From NCBI GenBank assembly GCA_012934845.2, contig WNNJ02001962.1:62001-126000 (forward strand): 64,000 bases of DNA. Direction: 5' to 3'. Of this stretch, positions 10,506 to 29,400 are shown one piece after another (the stretch's first letter is position 1; each line of letters opens with the position of its first letter). The translations under genes and the position numbers were made by a program. The DNA is from Pomphorhynchus laevis (lineage: Eukaryota > Acanthocephala > Palaeacanthocephala > Echinorhynchida > Pomphorhynchidae). The notes under the pieces are model-generated. The model was not told the DNA's origin. It saw only the letters and a program-made list of their open reading frames with translations, and did not search any database.

Positions 10506-11379
10506 GCATGAAAATGTCTTTTTAGGATTATATGTATATGTTTTCGTTTTTAACAAACGATTTTTAAGATCTTGGTTAATTTATTACAAGTAAGACATAT
10601 ATCTTCACGTATGTTCAGTTGTTAAATTATGTCTTATGTTTTAATTTTAGAAATTCAAATTTCAATTCCTGGTAGAAGGAATTGAAAGGTCTATACATTT
10701 CGCATGCAAGGCGTGTTGTAAGACTCATGATTCATTCGAATTTTAGTGTTGGCCTTTTAAAATGCAGTAGCGATATCTAAAAGATTAATGGTTACAAAGC
10801 TATTAACTATAATTTTGTAATGCACACAACAACTTAGGATTGCACACCCACTAATATTTTTGGACATTAAATATTTCTAAAAGTACCTGAATTATATACA
10901 ACACCTGAAAATTAGATCTTTTTAAAATACATAATATGACTGTTACTACATTATGCATCCTATATTATGCTGATTTATTAGTCAATTCATAAAAATTGTA
11001 TTATTAATCGAAAAAATGGATAATACACAATATGCTTTGTATTTGAATAAGGTACACTAAATAATAAAATTTCATCAGAGGAAATACGTCATTAGCATGT
11101 ATTTGGCCATTCTGCTATGTTGGGTCGAGGAATATGGGCTGAAACCTGATAGCATAGCAGTTCCTCCTGATGACCTCTAATTCTTATTCTGATACAACGT
11201 CTGTTATTTATTAGTCAATTCCTAAAAATTGACTTTTATTTAAAATTCCAAATTCATATAAATTATTAAAAATTTCATAGAATTATTTATATAGTATATA
11301 GTATATATAGTATATATAGTATAGAATACGTAGACTGAATTAGTTGATCTGATTTAAATTCAATTATTTCTTATAACAA

Positions 11380-12431
11380 AGCGTGCAACAAGCGGCAAAA
11401 CAATATTATGTCAAATCGTTGAAAATTGCTTTCGGGTCAAAAGTAACTTTTTTATTGCCAACCATCCCCGAGAATACAAAAAGAACTTTATTTATTTGAT
11501 ATTTCGACTGTACTTAGTCCTTTTCAATCTAAAAATAGAAGAAAAATATTACACAAAAAGAAAATTCCATTAAAAATAATGTAACTAAGTTATAGCCCCA
11601 TCGGCAATAGCTGATTTCATTTTGGCAACCTTATCACGATGTTTAGCAAGTTTATAGTTTACATCTTTTGTACGTCTTGTGGAGGGAATTTTAAGGACCA
11701 GTTAGATTTATTCCCTTCCATTGTAGGAAAGATAGAAATGTACAATGTTTCCAAAACGAGCCTACGTCCTAACTGTTTTTCTTTATGAAGTTTATTAATG
11801 TATTTCGCCAGTTTGTGGTTAAAACATTTATATGATGCGAATACTGGCCTCATTTCCAACTTCGGTTTGTGTATCTTAGGTAGAAGATACAGGAATCCAA
11901 GCGAGGCGTAATCTGATTTTAGCGTCTTGTATGTGGCTTTATCTAAGTTGCCTTGAGATTTTAATCGTAGTAATAGTTTGTTAAATGCTGATTCGTTTTT
12001 TTTGTCGGATCGTTAGTTATTTTCTCAAATTTATCGCTGTTTAATAGCTTTTCCCCATAGTTTATGTAGTCTTCAGTGTCAAGAGCGATCAAAGCTTTAC
12101 CTTTATCAGACCGACAAATTGTTATATCATCGTCGTTTTTAAGAATTTTAAGGGCATTCATTTGTTCGTTACTAAGGCTCGGTTTACATTTGAAACTAGT
12201 GTTGCAAGCCAAGAGACCAAATAATGCTATATCACAAAAAGATTCGAGTGGTAAATTTGACGCTAAAATTTCACTGTCACATCGTATGTCCATAACGTTA
12301 GGTTTATTACTTGGTACAAAATTTGGTCCCATACTGAGTGTCTGCTGTTGATGCATGGTTAGTTGTTTAGTTGACCAATTTATTACGGATATTTTAGAAT
12401 AATTGTTAGACTTAAATAGTCCTAACTTCAT
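11380..12431 (-). mobile_element. PLE copy, RT N-terminus with internal deletion
   Basis: The frame 12431-11961 (minus) begins with KLGLFKSNNYSKISVINWS and contains KILKNDDDITICRSDKGKAL, the N-terminal RT block of Penelope-like elements (the ADKG-like SDKG motif). After 11961 the frame jumps to a late segment (11859-11659) ending in FPTMEGNKSNWSLKFPPQDV, identical in its second half to the end of the plus-strand copy. The catalytic RT core and the GIY-YIG domain are therefore deleted from this copy. The 3' tail lies at 11540-11400. Confidence 0.75.
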
Positions 12432-12437
12432 TAACTT

Positions 12438-13205
12438 GTGCCTAGAACGTCGACCGCACAGCTAGATATGAAACACGTTAAATCAACGTTCATCAATAAT
12501 ACTTTAAAGAGACGATTGTCGAAGTTAACTTCAAAGTTTAAGAACAGTATAAAAGTGTACTACAAATCTGGTGCGAGACTTAGTGTCATTTTCAAAAGGA
12601 AATCAGTTGCAGCATCACAGTGTGTAATTTATACCATTCCGTGTTCAGATTGTGAGAAGACCTATGTTGGACAAACTAAACAAGGTTTAAAAAAGATAAC
12701 GTACCAACATAAGTACAACCTGAAGAAAAGTGATACATCTTCAGCAATATTCAATCATGTTATTGAGGCCGGCCATAACATTGATTTTGAAAGCACATAT
12801 ATTCTACATAAAGAAAAACAGTTAGGACGTAGGCTCGTTTTGGAATCATTGTACATTTCTATCTTTCCTACAATGGAAGGGAATAAATCTAACTGGTCCT
12901 TAAAATTCCCTCCACAAGACGTACAAAAGATGTAAACTATAAACTTGCTAAACATCGTGATAAGGTTGCCAAAATGAAATCAGCTATTGCCGATGGGGCT
13001 ATAACTTAGTTACATTATTTTTAATGGAATTTTCTTTTTGTGTAATATTTTTCTTCTATTTTTAGATTGAAAAGGACTAAGTACAGTCGAAATATCAAAT
13101 AAATAAAGTTCTTTTTGTATTCTCGGGGATGGTTGGCAATAAAAAAGTTACTTTTGACCCGAAAGCAATTTTCAACGATTTGACATAATATTGTTTTGCC
13201 GCTTG
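12438..13205 (+). mobile_element. PLE copy, GIY-YIG endonuclease and 3' tail
   Basis: The frame 12438-12935 (165 residues) has the typical linker VYYKSGARLSVIFKRK, a Cys pair (CVIYTIPCSDC), then YVGQTKQGL as the GIY-YIG start, the HKYNLKK stretch and the helix IFNHVIEAGHNIDF. It ends with a C-terminal segment shared with the minus-strand copy. GIY-YIG nucleases nick the target DNA for PLE insertion. RT is absent on this strand, so the copy is 5'-truncated, and its start lies only 7 bp from the start of the opposite copy. The tail near 13060-13085 has a GACU/AGUC hairpin followed by GAAA. Confidence 0.85.
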
Positions 13206-13472
13206 TTGCACGCTTTGTTATAAGAAATAATTGAATTTAAATCAGATCAACTAATTCAGTCTACGTATTCTATACTATATATACTACATACTATATAAAT
13301 AATTCTATGAAATTTTTAATAATTTATATGAATTTGGAATTTTAAATAAAAGTCAATTTTTATGAATTGAATAAATAACATAATAATAAAGATAAGGAGT
13401 ATAAATCATCAGGTGGAACTGCTATTCTATCATGTTTCAGCCCCTATTCCTCGACCCAACATAGCAGAATGT

Positions 13473-13540
13473 ACAGTCGAAATATCAAATAAATAAAGTT
13501 CTTTTTGTATTCTCGGGGATGGTTGGCAATAAAAAAATTA
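13473..13540 (+). repeat. Extra copy of the PLE 3' tail
   Basis: Bases 13473-13538 repeat the 66-bp tail at 13083-13148 (from TACAGTCGAAATATC to GGTTGGCAATAAAAAA) directly after the right arm of the inverted duplication. This is a tandem pseudo-LTR trace. Confidence 0.7.
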
Positions 13541-14399
13541 TATCAAATATAAAAATATGTAAAAATCAAAAATATGTAAAGAATGAGATGAAATTTCTGA
13601 TTATTGAATGACAAAAACCACGAAGGTATTATCAAACAATGAATTATTTATCAAACGGGGCATATAGAATTGTCGCGTTTTACATTCTAAAAATATAGAA
13701 TTCTTACATGTTTCAAAATTAAAATTACTGAAATCAAAATTAGTTGTTTAATTAAATTATCTAAATCAAGAAAATTGCTGTTTTTTTTCTTTTTGTTATG
13801 TTTTCGCCGCTTAATGGTCTTTAAAGTGACAAACTGTTCAGTTAAAGCTTCTGATGAACTTAAAGTTGATTAAAAATAAATATCTATTTTTTTTAATTAA
13901 AAAACCGATTGATTAAAAACGGATACAGTAATTTATTTAAAGTTAAGATTAATACAAGATATTTACAATTAACATGTAATCACGTTGAGTCGAATAAACT
14001 TGGTCGAATGATCGGATGATTTTCTATCTTTGCGATTAAACAATATCTAAAATAAACTAATTGGTGAGTTTTACATAAAATAATTGAATTATATGGAACT
14101 GTGTCTATTTACGATGGCAAACAGATTAATATTATTTAAAGTTAAGAAACTGATTTTAAAATATTACAATTAATATTTTGAAAATATTATATATAATTCT
14201 TTTATCAGAAGATTGGGAGTTTAACTGTCAATAAATCAGTTTGATCAAATGTTAACAAATTCCTTTATTTGTAGATAGTTGCATCAATAATATCATTAGA
14301 ATAATTTTTAATTGAAAAATATTATGATCGATGATTGTAAATGACGTTGACTCACAGTATTATTCAGTGGAGTTTAAAAATGTAGTTTTGTCTATTAGG
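13541..14399. other. No gene seen; probable 3' flank of the acetyltransferase gene
   Basis: AT-rich sequence downstream of the minus-strand KAT5-like stop codon. It may include its 3' UTR, but no polyadenylation signal could be singled out. Confidence 0.4.
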
Positions 14400-21421
<7,022 letters not shown>

Positions 21422-21734
21422 CTAAAAGCACAAATTTCGTATAATCAAACTATAACCCTCTATTTTAACAAGAGAAGAAACAAGAAACTAGAGAATTTAT
21501 AACCCTCTATATTTGTTAAAAATTAATTAGTAATTAAACAAGTGATATCAATTACTTATTAATTAGCAATTAATCAAATTATACTAATTAATTATTAATT
21601 AAAAAACTTATATTCAAAAAATATTAATTATTATTAATTATTTATAATAAATAATTATTATTTATTATTTATTAATTATTAATATTTAATACTTTACTTT
21701 TTTTGTAAATCAAATTAATATATTAACATTATTA

Positions 21735-22375
21735 ATATTGGACCCATTTGCGGGTAACCAATGTTGTACTAAATAATAATATTCTTTTAAAATATAATAT
21801 TTTACAAATTAAAAATTATTATTTAACTTAATTATTTAATAAATTATTTAATAAATTATTATTTTTCGCACAACTACATGTGAGCTTTGTGTTCGGTTTG
21901 ACTTTGTTTGTTCTGGTCTTGGCAATGACTAATTTCAGCGGACGTTCTTCGACGTTGCAGTTTTTTCGATATTTGCTCAAGCCAGCAGCTCTAGATATCT
22001 CAAAGCAAGTTTGCATTATAACGAACAACGAAAATGGTCCAAATACAACAAAAGAATTAAAGAGGTTGAAGGAGGGACATTCATTCCGTTCCTTTTATCG
22101 TTATCCGGAGGATTGGGTGATCAGGCAATAAAATTACTTAAACACTTGTCTGGTGTCATATCTCGGCGAACAAACGCAGAATACGCAGAAACACTAATTC
22201 AGATCAAAAGAAAAATATCCATTAAAATCGCCTCAGCATGTTCGAGAGCCCTGCGCTCACGCAGGAACGGTGCAATGCAGTCGGATAGAAATAATTGTCG
22301 GCTGCATTTGGAAGATGACTATGAAAACGTTTTATAATTTATAGGCCCATTTGTGGGAACATTGTATTGTAATAA
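21735..22375 (+). pseudogene. C-terminal fragment of a retroelement-like protein, copy 2
   Basis: The frame 22011-22337 (108 residues) reads RKWSKYNKRIKEVEGGTFIP, LLSLSGGLGDQ and ends in a basic LRSRR region, matching the minus-strand frame at 5670-6038. It ends shortly before the hairpin GCCCATTTGTGGG (22342). A related hairpin, ACCCATTTGCGGGT, lies upstream at 21739, so the piece may be flanked by two copies of its own 3' tail. The frame at 21880-22131 is a shadow except for its start. Clade not recognised. Confidence 0.5.
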
Positions 22376-22734
22376 AAATTAATAATTAAAAAAATTAATT
22401 ATTTAATAATTTTAATAATACTAAAACTCCTCAACGTGCTACAATAAAATTACCAAGCGTTGAACGGTCCGCGTTTGATGATTAAATATTATGATGACCT
22501 CAAGTGACTTGATATCATTAAATATTGAAGTGATCGAAGAAAACCTTCATAAGATCAGGAATCATAACCCTGATCACGAATCAGAAATAACAACACAGTA
22601 TAAATCATAGTGGAACCATAATATAAATCATCACAGTTGACAAATATACGTTTCCTTTATGATTCAACGATGAATTCTTTTTGTCAGTTCCGATTCTTAC
22701 CTTCGTATGATATGTATAATACTCTGTATAATGC

Positions 22735-22805
22735 ATTTGTATAATACTAGCACATCAACACTGTATAATACTAGCACATCAACACTGTACAATACATGCA
22801 TTAGC
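22735..22805. repeat. Short 24-bp tandem repeat
   Basis: The unit CTGTATAATACTAGCACATC plus AACA occurs twice with degenerate neighbours. The surrounding region 22640-23470 holds no gene that I can see. Confidence 0.6.
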
Positions 22806-23479
22806 AATGTACAATACAATACATCAACCATGGATTGCATCAGTTGGCTTCATCATCAATAGTCCAAGTCTAAATTTCGGGTTTCTGTCATAATTACTGC
22901 TTCCGCTGTATTATTCGCTTCTGATCTCCAAGTTTATCGTTTGTCTGTTTATCAACACAATTTTAGTGTTTTTTAAGGACTTAATCCCAGGGTAACTATT
23001 TTACCAAATTCAAATTTAATTGAATACAACTTATCCATTCGTCTCTGTGAGATTTTTAAATGACAGAAAATCGGAATCTGTCTGAACACATTATGCCCTC
23101 ATATCTACCGTGAATTATGCAGAAGAATCATAACACCTAAACAAGAATGTAGATATGGTCTACATTTTCTGGTTATTCGGTTAACCATGATATTATTAAG
23201 ATACTGTGCTGCGTTTGGGATTGAAGTGATCATGAAATGTGTAATATCTTTAACCGATATAACCAAGAATAATTTTAGACAGATATTTTTAAAATAAGAA
23301 CGTATTTTACATTTCGCTTTAAAAGCTGATTATGTGTTACAAGATGATAATAATAAGATTTTTTTTAATACAAAATCCAAACCAAATGACGATTTGGTAG
23401 TATTCTTGTAAGTCATCCTGTAAGTATTCTTGATAAGCTATGGAATCAGTTCCAGCAATTGACGCCAACGCACACTTTA

Positions 23480-23990
23480 CGAGAAGCTTAAGACTTTATG
23501 AGAAGCTTAAGAAATCTTGGTCCGGAGGCCGTCTTCTTAAAAAGAAAACAAGTCCCGAGATTGCCCAGATACACCAGAGGCGAACCTAAATACTCCCTCT
23601 TAACGACAAACGTTGTGCTCATTGAAGGGCCCATGTTGCCATCTTCTGGGCACTTTTGAAACGATTCAAGTAGAATTTGGATGGCCATCTAACCGTGATG
23701 GTAAATCCCAGATATTTTACTTGATATGCGAAGACAAGGAGTGGTTGATTGTTCATAATGGAACAAAGAGATGATATTGGCAGTATCTTTAATTTTCCTT
23801 TGTTGCAGGAGCGCAATGAAAGACTATCACCAGCGATTTGGAAGGAGTAAGATGAAAATTTGAAGGGGGTAACTGTTCTTTTAACCTTATTAAGAAATGG
23901 CTGATGTCTGAAACTACATCCTTTCACCTGCGTACTGAAAACAGAGATGTGGTTTCATCAGCCTATACCATTATATGTTGATCACGTTTA
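23480..23990 (-). mobile_element. LINE-A fragment, copy 3
   Basis: The minus-strand frames 23927-23619 and 23688-23488 contain VKYLGFTITVRWPSKF and the downstream LINE-A block. On the distal side the sequence reaches the antisense of the YADDT box near 23960. Both the 5' part and the true 3' tail are missing. Decayed. Confidence 0.8.
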
Positions 23991-24234
23991 AAGGGTTTAA
24001 ATAAAAATGCCATTTTGACAAAAACGGCACTATGACAGTCACTTAAACAATATTACATTAACATAATTACATCACTGATGGCAATACAATAACGATGTCA
24101 TTAGAATATTTATAACAGCTATTGGCATTGTCATTGCTTCCAAATCAATTAAAGCAGCAATCTTCTTTCATTTTAATACCGATAGGGAGACAAATTAAAT
24201 TTGGCCAGAAAAGTCATTGACGCCGCGGTCAAAA

Positions 24235-24850
24235 AATAATTCATGCATACCATATAATATAATACATTAAATAATAAAATTTTAAGAATTGCAACAATAT
24301 GTAACGATATTGGCTTTCTTCAAAATCATCTAAATAATTTATAGATGCATATTTTAAACTAGGTTACTATAAAAATAACATCAAGCAGAAAATAGTAAAA
24401 TATATAAATCAACACAATAATATAAAGAATAAATTAAACTCTTAAGTGGCAAATTTTTATGGATGGATAATAAATAATATACTTTGTATTAGAATAAGAT
24501 ACTAGATAATCAAATTTAATCAGAGGAAATACGTCCTTAACACGTATTTGGCCACACTGCTATTTTGGGTAGAGGAGTTAGGGGCCGAAACCTGGTAGCA
24601 TAGCAGTTCCTCCTGATTACTTCTAATCCTTACTATGATACAACGTCTGTTAGTTATTAGTCAATTCATAAAAATGACGTATATTTTAAATTTCAATTTT
24701 TTATTTTAACTTGATTTAAATTATAGAAAATCTAAAAACAATTATTAATTTTATTATTTAATTATTAAATTTTGATTTAGCATTATTATGTTTTGTTTAT
24801 TTTATAATTATATTAAATACGTAGACCCAGTTAGCTGATTTGATGATAAT
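24235..24850 (+). repeat. RepA dispersed repeat, long form
   Basis: Shares more than 550 bp with the copy at 31930-32530, beginning near CATGCATAC.ATATAATATA and ending with ACGTAGACCCAGTTAGCTG. Right after it (24858-24900) an inverted copy of the right end begins (CAGATCAGCTAATTGAGTCT), forming a palindromic junction. Confidence 0.75.
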
Positions 24851-25179
24851 TCAGATCAGCTAATTGAGTCTACATATTTTATAATATTTATCGATTAAAA
24901 ATGATGTTAAATGAAAATTTCAAGATTAAATAATTAATAATTATTTAATTATAACTAAGTTACTATAAAAATAACATCGAACAGAAAATAGTAAAACGCA
25001 AATCAGCAAATCTAGATTAAGGATATATATATAATTTTACGTAATAGTTATAACGAGGTTTAACTGTATCCAATATTTTCTTAAAACGATTATTGTTATT
25101 TTTATATAATTATATACTTGGTAGGCATAGTATATTATCCACAATAGAGATGCAAATAGTTTATTTTTATTCGACGTTT

Positions 25180-25260
25180 CAGTCAAATACTTCTATCCTT
25201 TTCGAGTTAGTTATTTATATATAAGGTTAATATTGTTTATACATTATTTATATATAAATT
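25180..25260 (-). repeat. Possible PLE 3' tail
   Basis: On the minus strand this reads GACTGAAACGTCGAATAAAA after a short hairpin region, the usual end of PLE tails. No coding part is attached. The flanking stretches 24900-25180 and 25260-25790 show no gene. Confidence 0.35.
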
Positions 25261-25794
25261 AGTCGAGAAGCGTCGTCAAATATCCATTTATGGACCCTCC
25301 ATGTTTGCTTATATTGAAAAGTATAGATAGAATGATATATTACTATTATAATTATTACGTTTTTATCATATATTTATATTATTTTTATATTTTTGTATAA
25401 AATTATAAAAATTATAATTTTATATTATAATTTTTTATATTATATTTTTGTATAATATTATAAATATATTATTATAAAAATGCATTTATAATGATTTAAT
25501 AATGTATATTTAATAATGATTTCAAATATTTTATTAACACCCATTTTTATTTAATTATTTAGAGTACAAATTATAATATGTAATGTTTAATAAAATAACC
25601 ATCGATATCTATATAATATTGATATATTTATTACTTCAATTATATAATTGCATATATTTCTATGTTTAGTCATAATAAATAATACGAGAAAAGTATGGGT
25701 AATTTATTATCCACACTATTTTATCGTAAGGATAATTTATTATGTCTAAGCATAGATTCGATGGCACACGAATGTAATTTTAATAGAATTACAT

Positions 25795-26180
25795 CTATAT
25801 TTTTCCTACTGGTTGTGGCACAACATTATCCTCCCAGGTCTTGTTCATATTATTGATATAGTAAGACGTCACTTATCAGCCTGGGTGGGTATTATCATCA
25901 GCTGACCCAGACATACACTTCACGTTTCGACCCTTACTATTTGTTATCTCTGTACACTGGTGCTGATCGGATTTGAACTCAGGACATATGTACCGCGATT
26001 CAACGTTAGATATACTTGGCTGGCCGCTCAAGTGTTATAGAAATTACATTTCTGTATATTACTTTTGGTAGAGAAACGTATTATAACGATATATTAGAAA
26101 CCTAACTTAGGTATGTAATCCGCTAGTCGGATCACTGCTTTTCATGCTATCACTTGCTAGTAATGTTTATAATTTAACCT
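25795..26180 (-). mobile_element. tRNA-derived SINE, copy 2
   Basis: Minus-strand B box GAGTTCAAATCC near 25985-25970, then a body with GTCGAAACGTGAAGTGTATG and CCCAGGCTGATAAGTG. The upstream part (26040-26180) is shared with the other copies, including GAAACCTAACTTAGGTATGT on the plus strand. Confidence 0.65.
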
Positions 26181-26194
26181 GATGGCACCTGTGA

Positions 26195-26540
26195 CCTGAA
26201 ATTCTTCTGGTTGTTGCACAACACTGGTATTGATCCTATTCTTGATACAGCAAGACGCTACTAATCAGCCTGGGTGGGTCTATAAGCTACTGACCCAGAC
26301 CCACATTTCACGGTTCGACGCTTATAAAATGGTTACTCCGTACAATGGTGCTAATTGGATTGGAACTCAGGACGTCTGTATCGCGCTTCCAACGTCATCT
26401 ACTAGGCTAGTTCTCCAGTTGTGTTGATATATATATCTGTATATATTACTTTTGGTATGGAATCATATTCTAACGATATATTAGAAACCTACCTTAGGTA
26501 TGTGATTCGCTAGTCAGATCGCTGTTTTTTATAAATAAGA
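26195..26540 (-). mobile_element. tRNA-derived SINE, copy 3
   Basis: Minus-strand A box in ACTAGCCTAGTAGATGA and B box GAGTTCCAATCC (near 26350), followed by the same body as copies 1 and 2. It lies head-to-tail with copy 2 in the same orientation. Confidence 0.65.
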
Positions 26541-26604
26541 AATAATGAAATGCTTTCATTTCAATCCTGTGCCATTCTATAGAATATTTATTTAAATTTC
26601 ATGT

Positions 26605-26846
26605 AAAAAAACCTAATCAAATCAGCTTACTGAGTCTACGTATTTAATATAATTATAAAATAAACAAAACATAATAATGCTAAATCAAAATTTAACAATT
26701 AAAAAAATTTTTGTGAGATTTTTTATAATTTAAATCAAGTTAAAATAAAAAAATTGAAATTTAAAATAAACGTCATTTTTATGAATTAGCTAATAAATAA
26801 GAGACGTTGTATCAAAATAAGGATTAGAGGTCATCAGGAGGAACTG

Positions 26847-26848
<2 letters not shown>
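26605..26848 (-). repeat. RepA, right half, truncated at the (TA)n tract
   Basis: Reverse complement of the RepA right end (ATCAAATCAGCTTACTGAGT) through GGTCATCAGGAGGAACTGCT. It stops exactly where the TA tract starts. Confidence 0.75.

Positions 26849-26912
<64 letters not shown>
26848..26912. repeat. (TA)n microsatellite
   Basis: About 32 uninterrupted TA dinucleotides between the RepA fragment and the first 361-bp unit. Confidence 0.97.
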
Positions 26913-26915
<3 letters not shown>

Positions 26916-27830
26916 AATTTTGCCAAAAACCGGAGTTCGATTACATGCAGAGCAGACTTCCTTATCACTCCTAGACGATCTGATGGTAGCCGGCAGCACT
27001 CATCAGTAGGGTGAACTACCATCAGTCGTTTCGGCTGCCTTGTGATATATTTAAAAGGCATCTCCGAGAATTTGCTAACGTAGTAGCATGGGTATAGCCT
27101 CTTTAAACTAACAACGTGCTTTCCGGATCATCCTAATTTTATTCGGCAGGAATTTTAATTGCTGTCGCTGCTTGCTTTCTCACAGGATCCCTTTGTCGGA
27201 TACGTTTTTATAATTTAATCGTAGAATGTGTAAAACTGTGCTCCGGGAGCTAAAAAGCTTCAGTTTCATAATTGTAAATTTTGCCAAAAACCGGAGTTCG
27301 ATTACATGCAGAGCAGACTTCCTTATCACTCCTAGACGATCTGATGCTAGCCGGCAGCACTCATCAGTAGGGTGAACTACCATCAGTCGTTTCGGCTGCC
27401 TTACGATATATTTAAAAGGCATCTCCGAGAATTTGCTAACGTAGTAGCATGGGCATAGCCTCTTTAAACTAACAACGTGCTTTCCGGATCATCCTAATTT
27501 TATTCGGCAGGAATTTTAATTGCTGTCGCTGCTTGCTTTCTCACAGGATCCCTTTGTCGGATACGTTTTTATAATTTAATCGTAGAATGTGTAAAACTGT
27601 GCTCCGGGAGCTAAAAAGCTTCAGTTTCATAATTGTAAATTTTGCCAAAAACCGGAGTTCGATTACATGCAGAGCAGACTTCCTTATCACTCCTAGACGA
27701 TCTGATGGTAGCCGGCAGCACTCATCAGTAGGGTGAACTACCATCAGTCGTTTCGGCTAACTTGTGATATATTAAATAGGCATTTCCGAGAATTCGCTAA
27801 TGTGAATTTGCTACCGAGACTTAGATCCCG
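26913..27830 (-). repeat. 361-bp tandem repeat, about 2.5 units, PLE pseudo-LTR-like
   Basis: Units start at 26913, 27274 and 27635, each with GTAAATTTTGCCAAAAACCG. They are nearly identical, which points to recent amplification. Read on the minus strand, each holds GGCAGCCGAAACGAC, a hairpin CTGATGGTAG/CTACCATCAG and TACTGATGAGTGCTGCCGG. An inverted partial unit follows at about 27820-27955, then the PLE coding region in minus orientation. The short frames in these units are shadows. The arrangement fits tandem pseudo-LTRs at the 3' side of the PLE. Confidence 0.85.
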
Positions 27831-29400
27831 GAGCACAGTTTAACAAAGTCAAATTTAAAATTATAAAATTGTATCCTCCAAAGGATCCTCTGAGAAAGCA
27901 AGCAACGACATCAAGTAAAATTCCTGCTGAATAAAATTAGGATGGTCCGGAAAGGGGTGCGTTTCGACTGCTTTTGTGATAACTGTAAAGACACCAGCAA
28001 TTCCTCACGATGCTAAACGAAACTCAGGTGCGTAAAGCGTTTTTACTACGAGAAAAAATACAATTATAAATATAATGTTCTCTAGCTTTCCGCTATGCAA
28101 TAGCTCTCTTCAGGAGTTGATACTTCTCTTCGTGTAGGGACTGATTCATTATATACGAATGCATTTCTGGAAGAATGTGTGTGATCCTTCAACTTTTTAT
28201 TTTTTATCGGTATCCTTAAGCTCCAGTTATAAGCTTTTATATTAAAAGCTCCTATTGCTTTTAATATAAATCGATTATTTTATGCGCCTTCGTTTCCAAA
28301 CACTTTTTATTTAGATTATTCTGGCATTATTTAGAGCAATACGATGATCATGCGTAAATCAGGGGTTGACCAATGCCTACGATTCATCGCCTCTTTCAAG
28401 TGCGCATTTGTGTTGAGATACTCTTGTTTTTAATCCTCGTTTGGTTTGGCCTACATATTTGCTAGGACATTGCGAACAAGGCCTCATTTTTACAATTTCA
28501 GACGGCTCACGTTTAAGTTTTTCTTCAACAAGCCAATAAGATTGGCTTTCGTTTTGTAAAGCAATATTGTATTCAAGTTTTATTTACGACATGTCGTTTC
28601 TGAACGATTAGTGCAAAGGTCGCTAACAAATTTGGTCGCAAGATAGATCTTATCAGTATTATTAATTGAAGAATACGGTTTCAGAAGTTTTGCATGATGG
28701 TAGGTCTTTCGTATAATAACTTCAGGAAACCCTCTGTTCTTTAACATATCCTCAATTTTTGTATTATATTGAAGAGTGCTCGGCCGCTGAGATTTTGAAT
28801 TCAATTGGACTATGCGTGTTTCTATAAGTAGTAAACCAGGGTATACCCGATTTTCTGTGTATAATTGTTTGTATTCTGTTATGATATAAAACAAGAACAT
28901 CAATAAATGATTTGTTTTTATTTTCTTCTATCCATTGAATCGCCATATACTTATTGCTGAGCTTGCGTTGTATCGTTTCCAGTTTCCTCTTTACATCTAA
29001 GATACAAAATAAGTCATCGACGTATCTCCACCACTTAACTAAATGCGGTAGGTATTCAAAGGTATCATCATCCCACTTCGTCATGTAAAGGTCAGCTAAT
29101 ACTGGACCAAGTGGAGAGCCCATATCTACTTTATTCACTTGGTCATAAACATTCTATTCAAGTGTGAAGCAGGTTTTTCTGTGCACCACTTTATTAGTGA
29201 TGACCATTTCATAGCAGATAGAATAGGTGTTGAACAGCCTATATTCAACATATAAGCTGCTAACATACTTACTTTTTCAAGCTGAACATTAGTAAACAAC
29301 TTACATACGTCGGCAGTCACAAGTCGATAATTAGGATTGATTAATCTTCTTATTACTCTCTAAATTGTGGGGCATATTCGATATACAAATGAGATGTTCC
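27820..29400 (-). mobile_element. Penelope-like element with RT and GIY-YIG, 5'-truncated
   Basis: The minus-strand frames 29320-29135, 29138-28764 and 28903-28580 cover the RT: TADVCKLFTNVQL, DMGSPLGPVLADLYM, LVKWWRYVDDLFCILD with the YVDD catalytic box. Further on (28520-28400) comes RPCSQCPSKYVGQTKRGL, the Cys lead and GIY-YIG start. Frameshifts separate the parts, so it is inactive. The tail at 28113-28090 has CUGAAGA and a GCUAU/AUAGC hairpin. Upstream of 29400 the RT N-terminus is missing. The 361-bp tandem units lie on its 3' side. Confidence 0.8.

Larger units (their letters stand above)
11090..13470. repeat. Large inverted duplication: RepA plus PLE 3' end on both arms
   Basis: The left arm (about 11090-11787) and right arm (about 12807-13470) are near-identical reverse complements. 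The arms hold a RepA copy and the PLE 3' end, including the tail TCGGGGATGGTTGGCAATAA. The roughly 1-kb spacer carries the 5' parts of the two head-to-head PLE copies, which differ. Near the outer ends the arms diverge and small deletions appear. Inverted pseudo-LTRs are known for Penelope elements. Confidence 0.85.

Noticed and set aside
22960-23060. Possible nuclear copy of mitochondrial 16S rRNA (CCAGGGTAACTATTTTACC)
   Set aside because: Only a short stretch resembles the conserved loop; the neighbouring conserved bases are missing.
22980-23060. First exon of the KAT5-like gene (minus-strand RDEW-like codons)
   Set aside because: No matching start codon or donor in the required phase.
26990-27060. 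Type II hammerhead in the 361-bp units (GGCAGCCGAAAC...CTGATGAGTGCTGCC)
   Set aside because: Stem II pairs well, but only seven bases are left for the stem I hairpin, and the related PLE block at 10035-10110 does not keep the stem II pairing.
26834-27744. Repeated short protein frames (LGVIRKSALHVIELRFLAKF)
   Set aside because: They arise from the 361-bp tandem repeat and a TA tract, with no sign of selection for coding.
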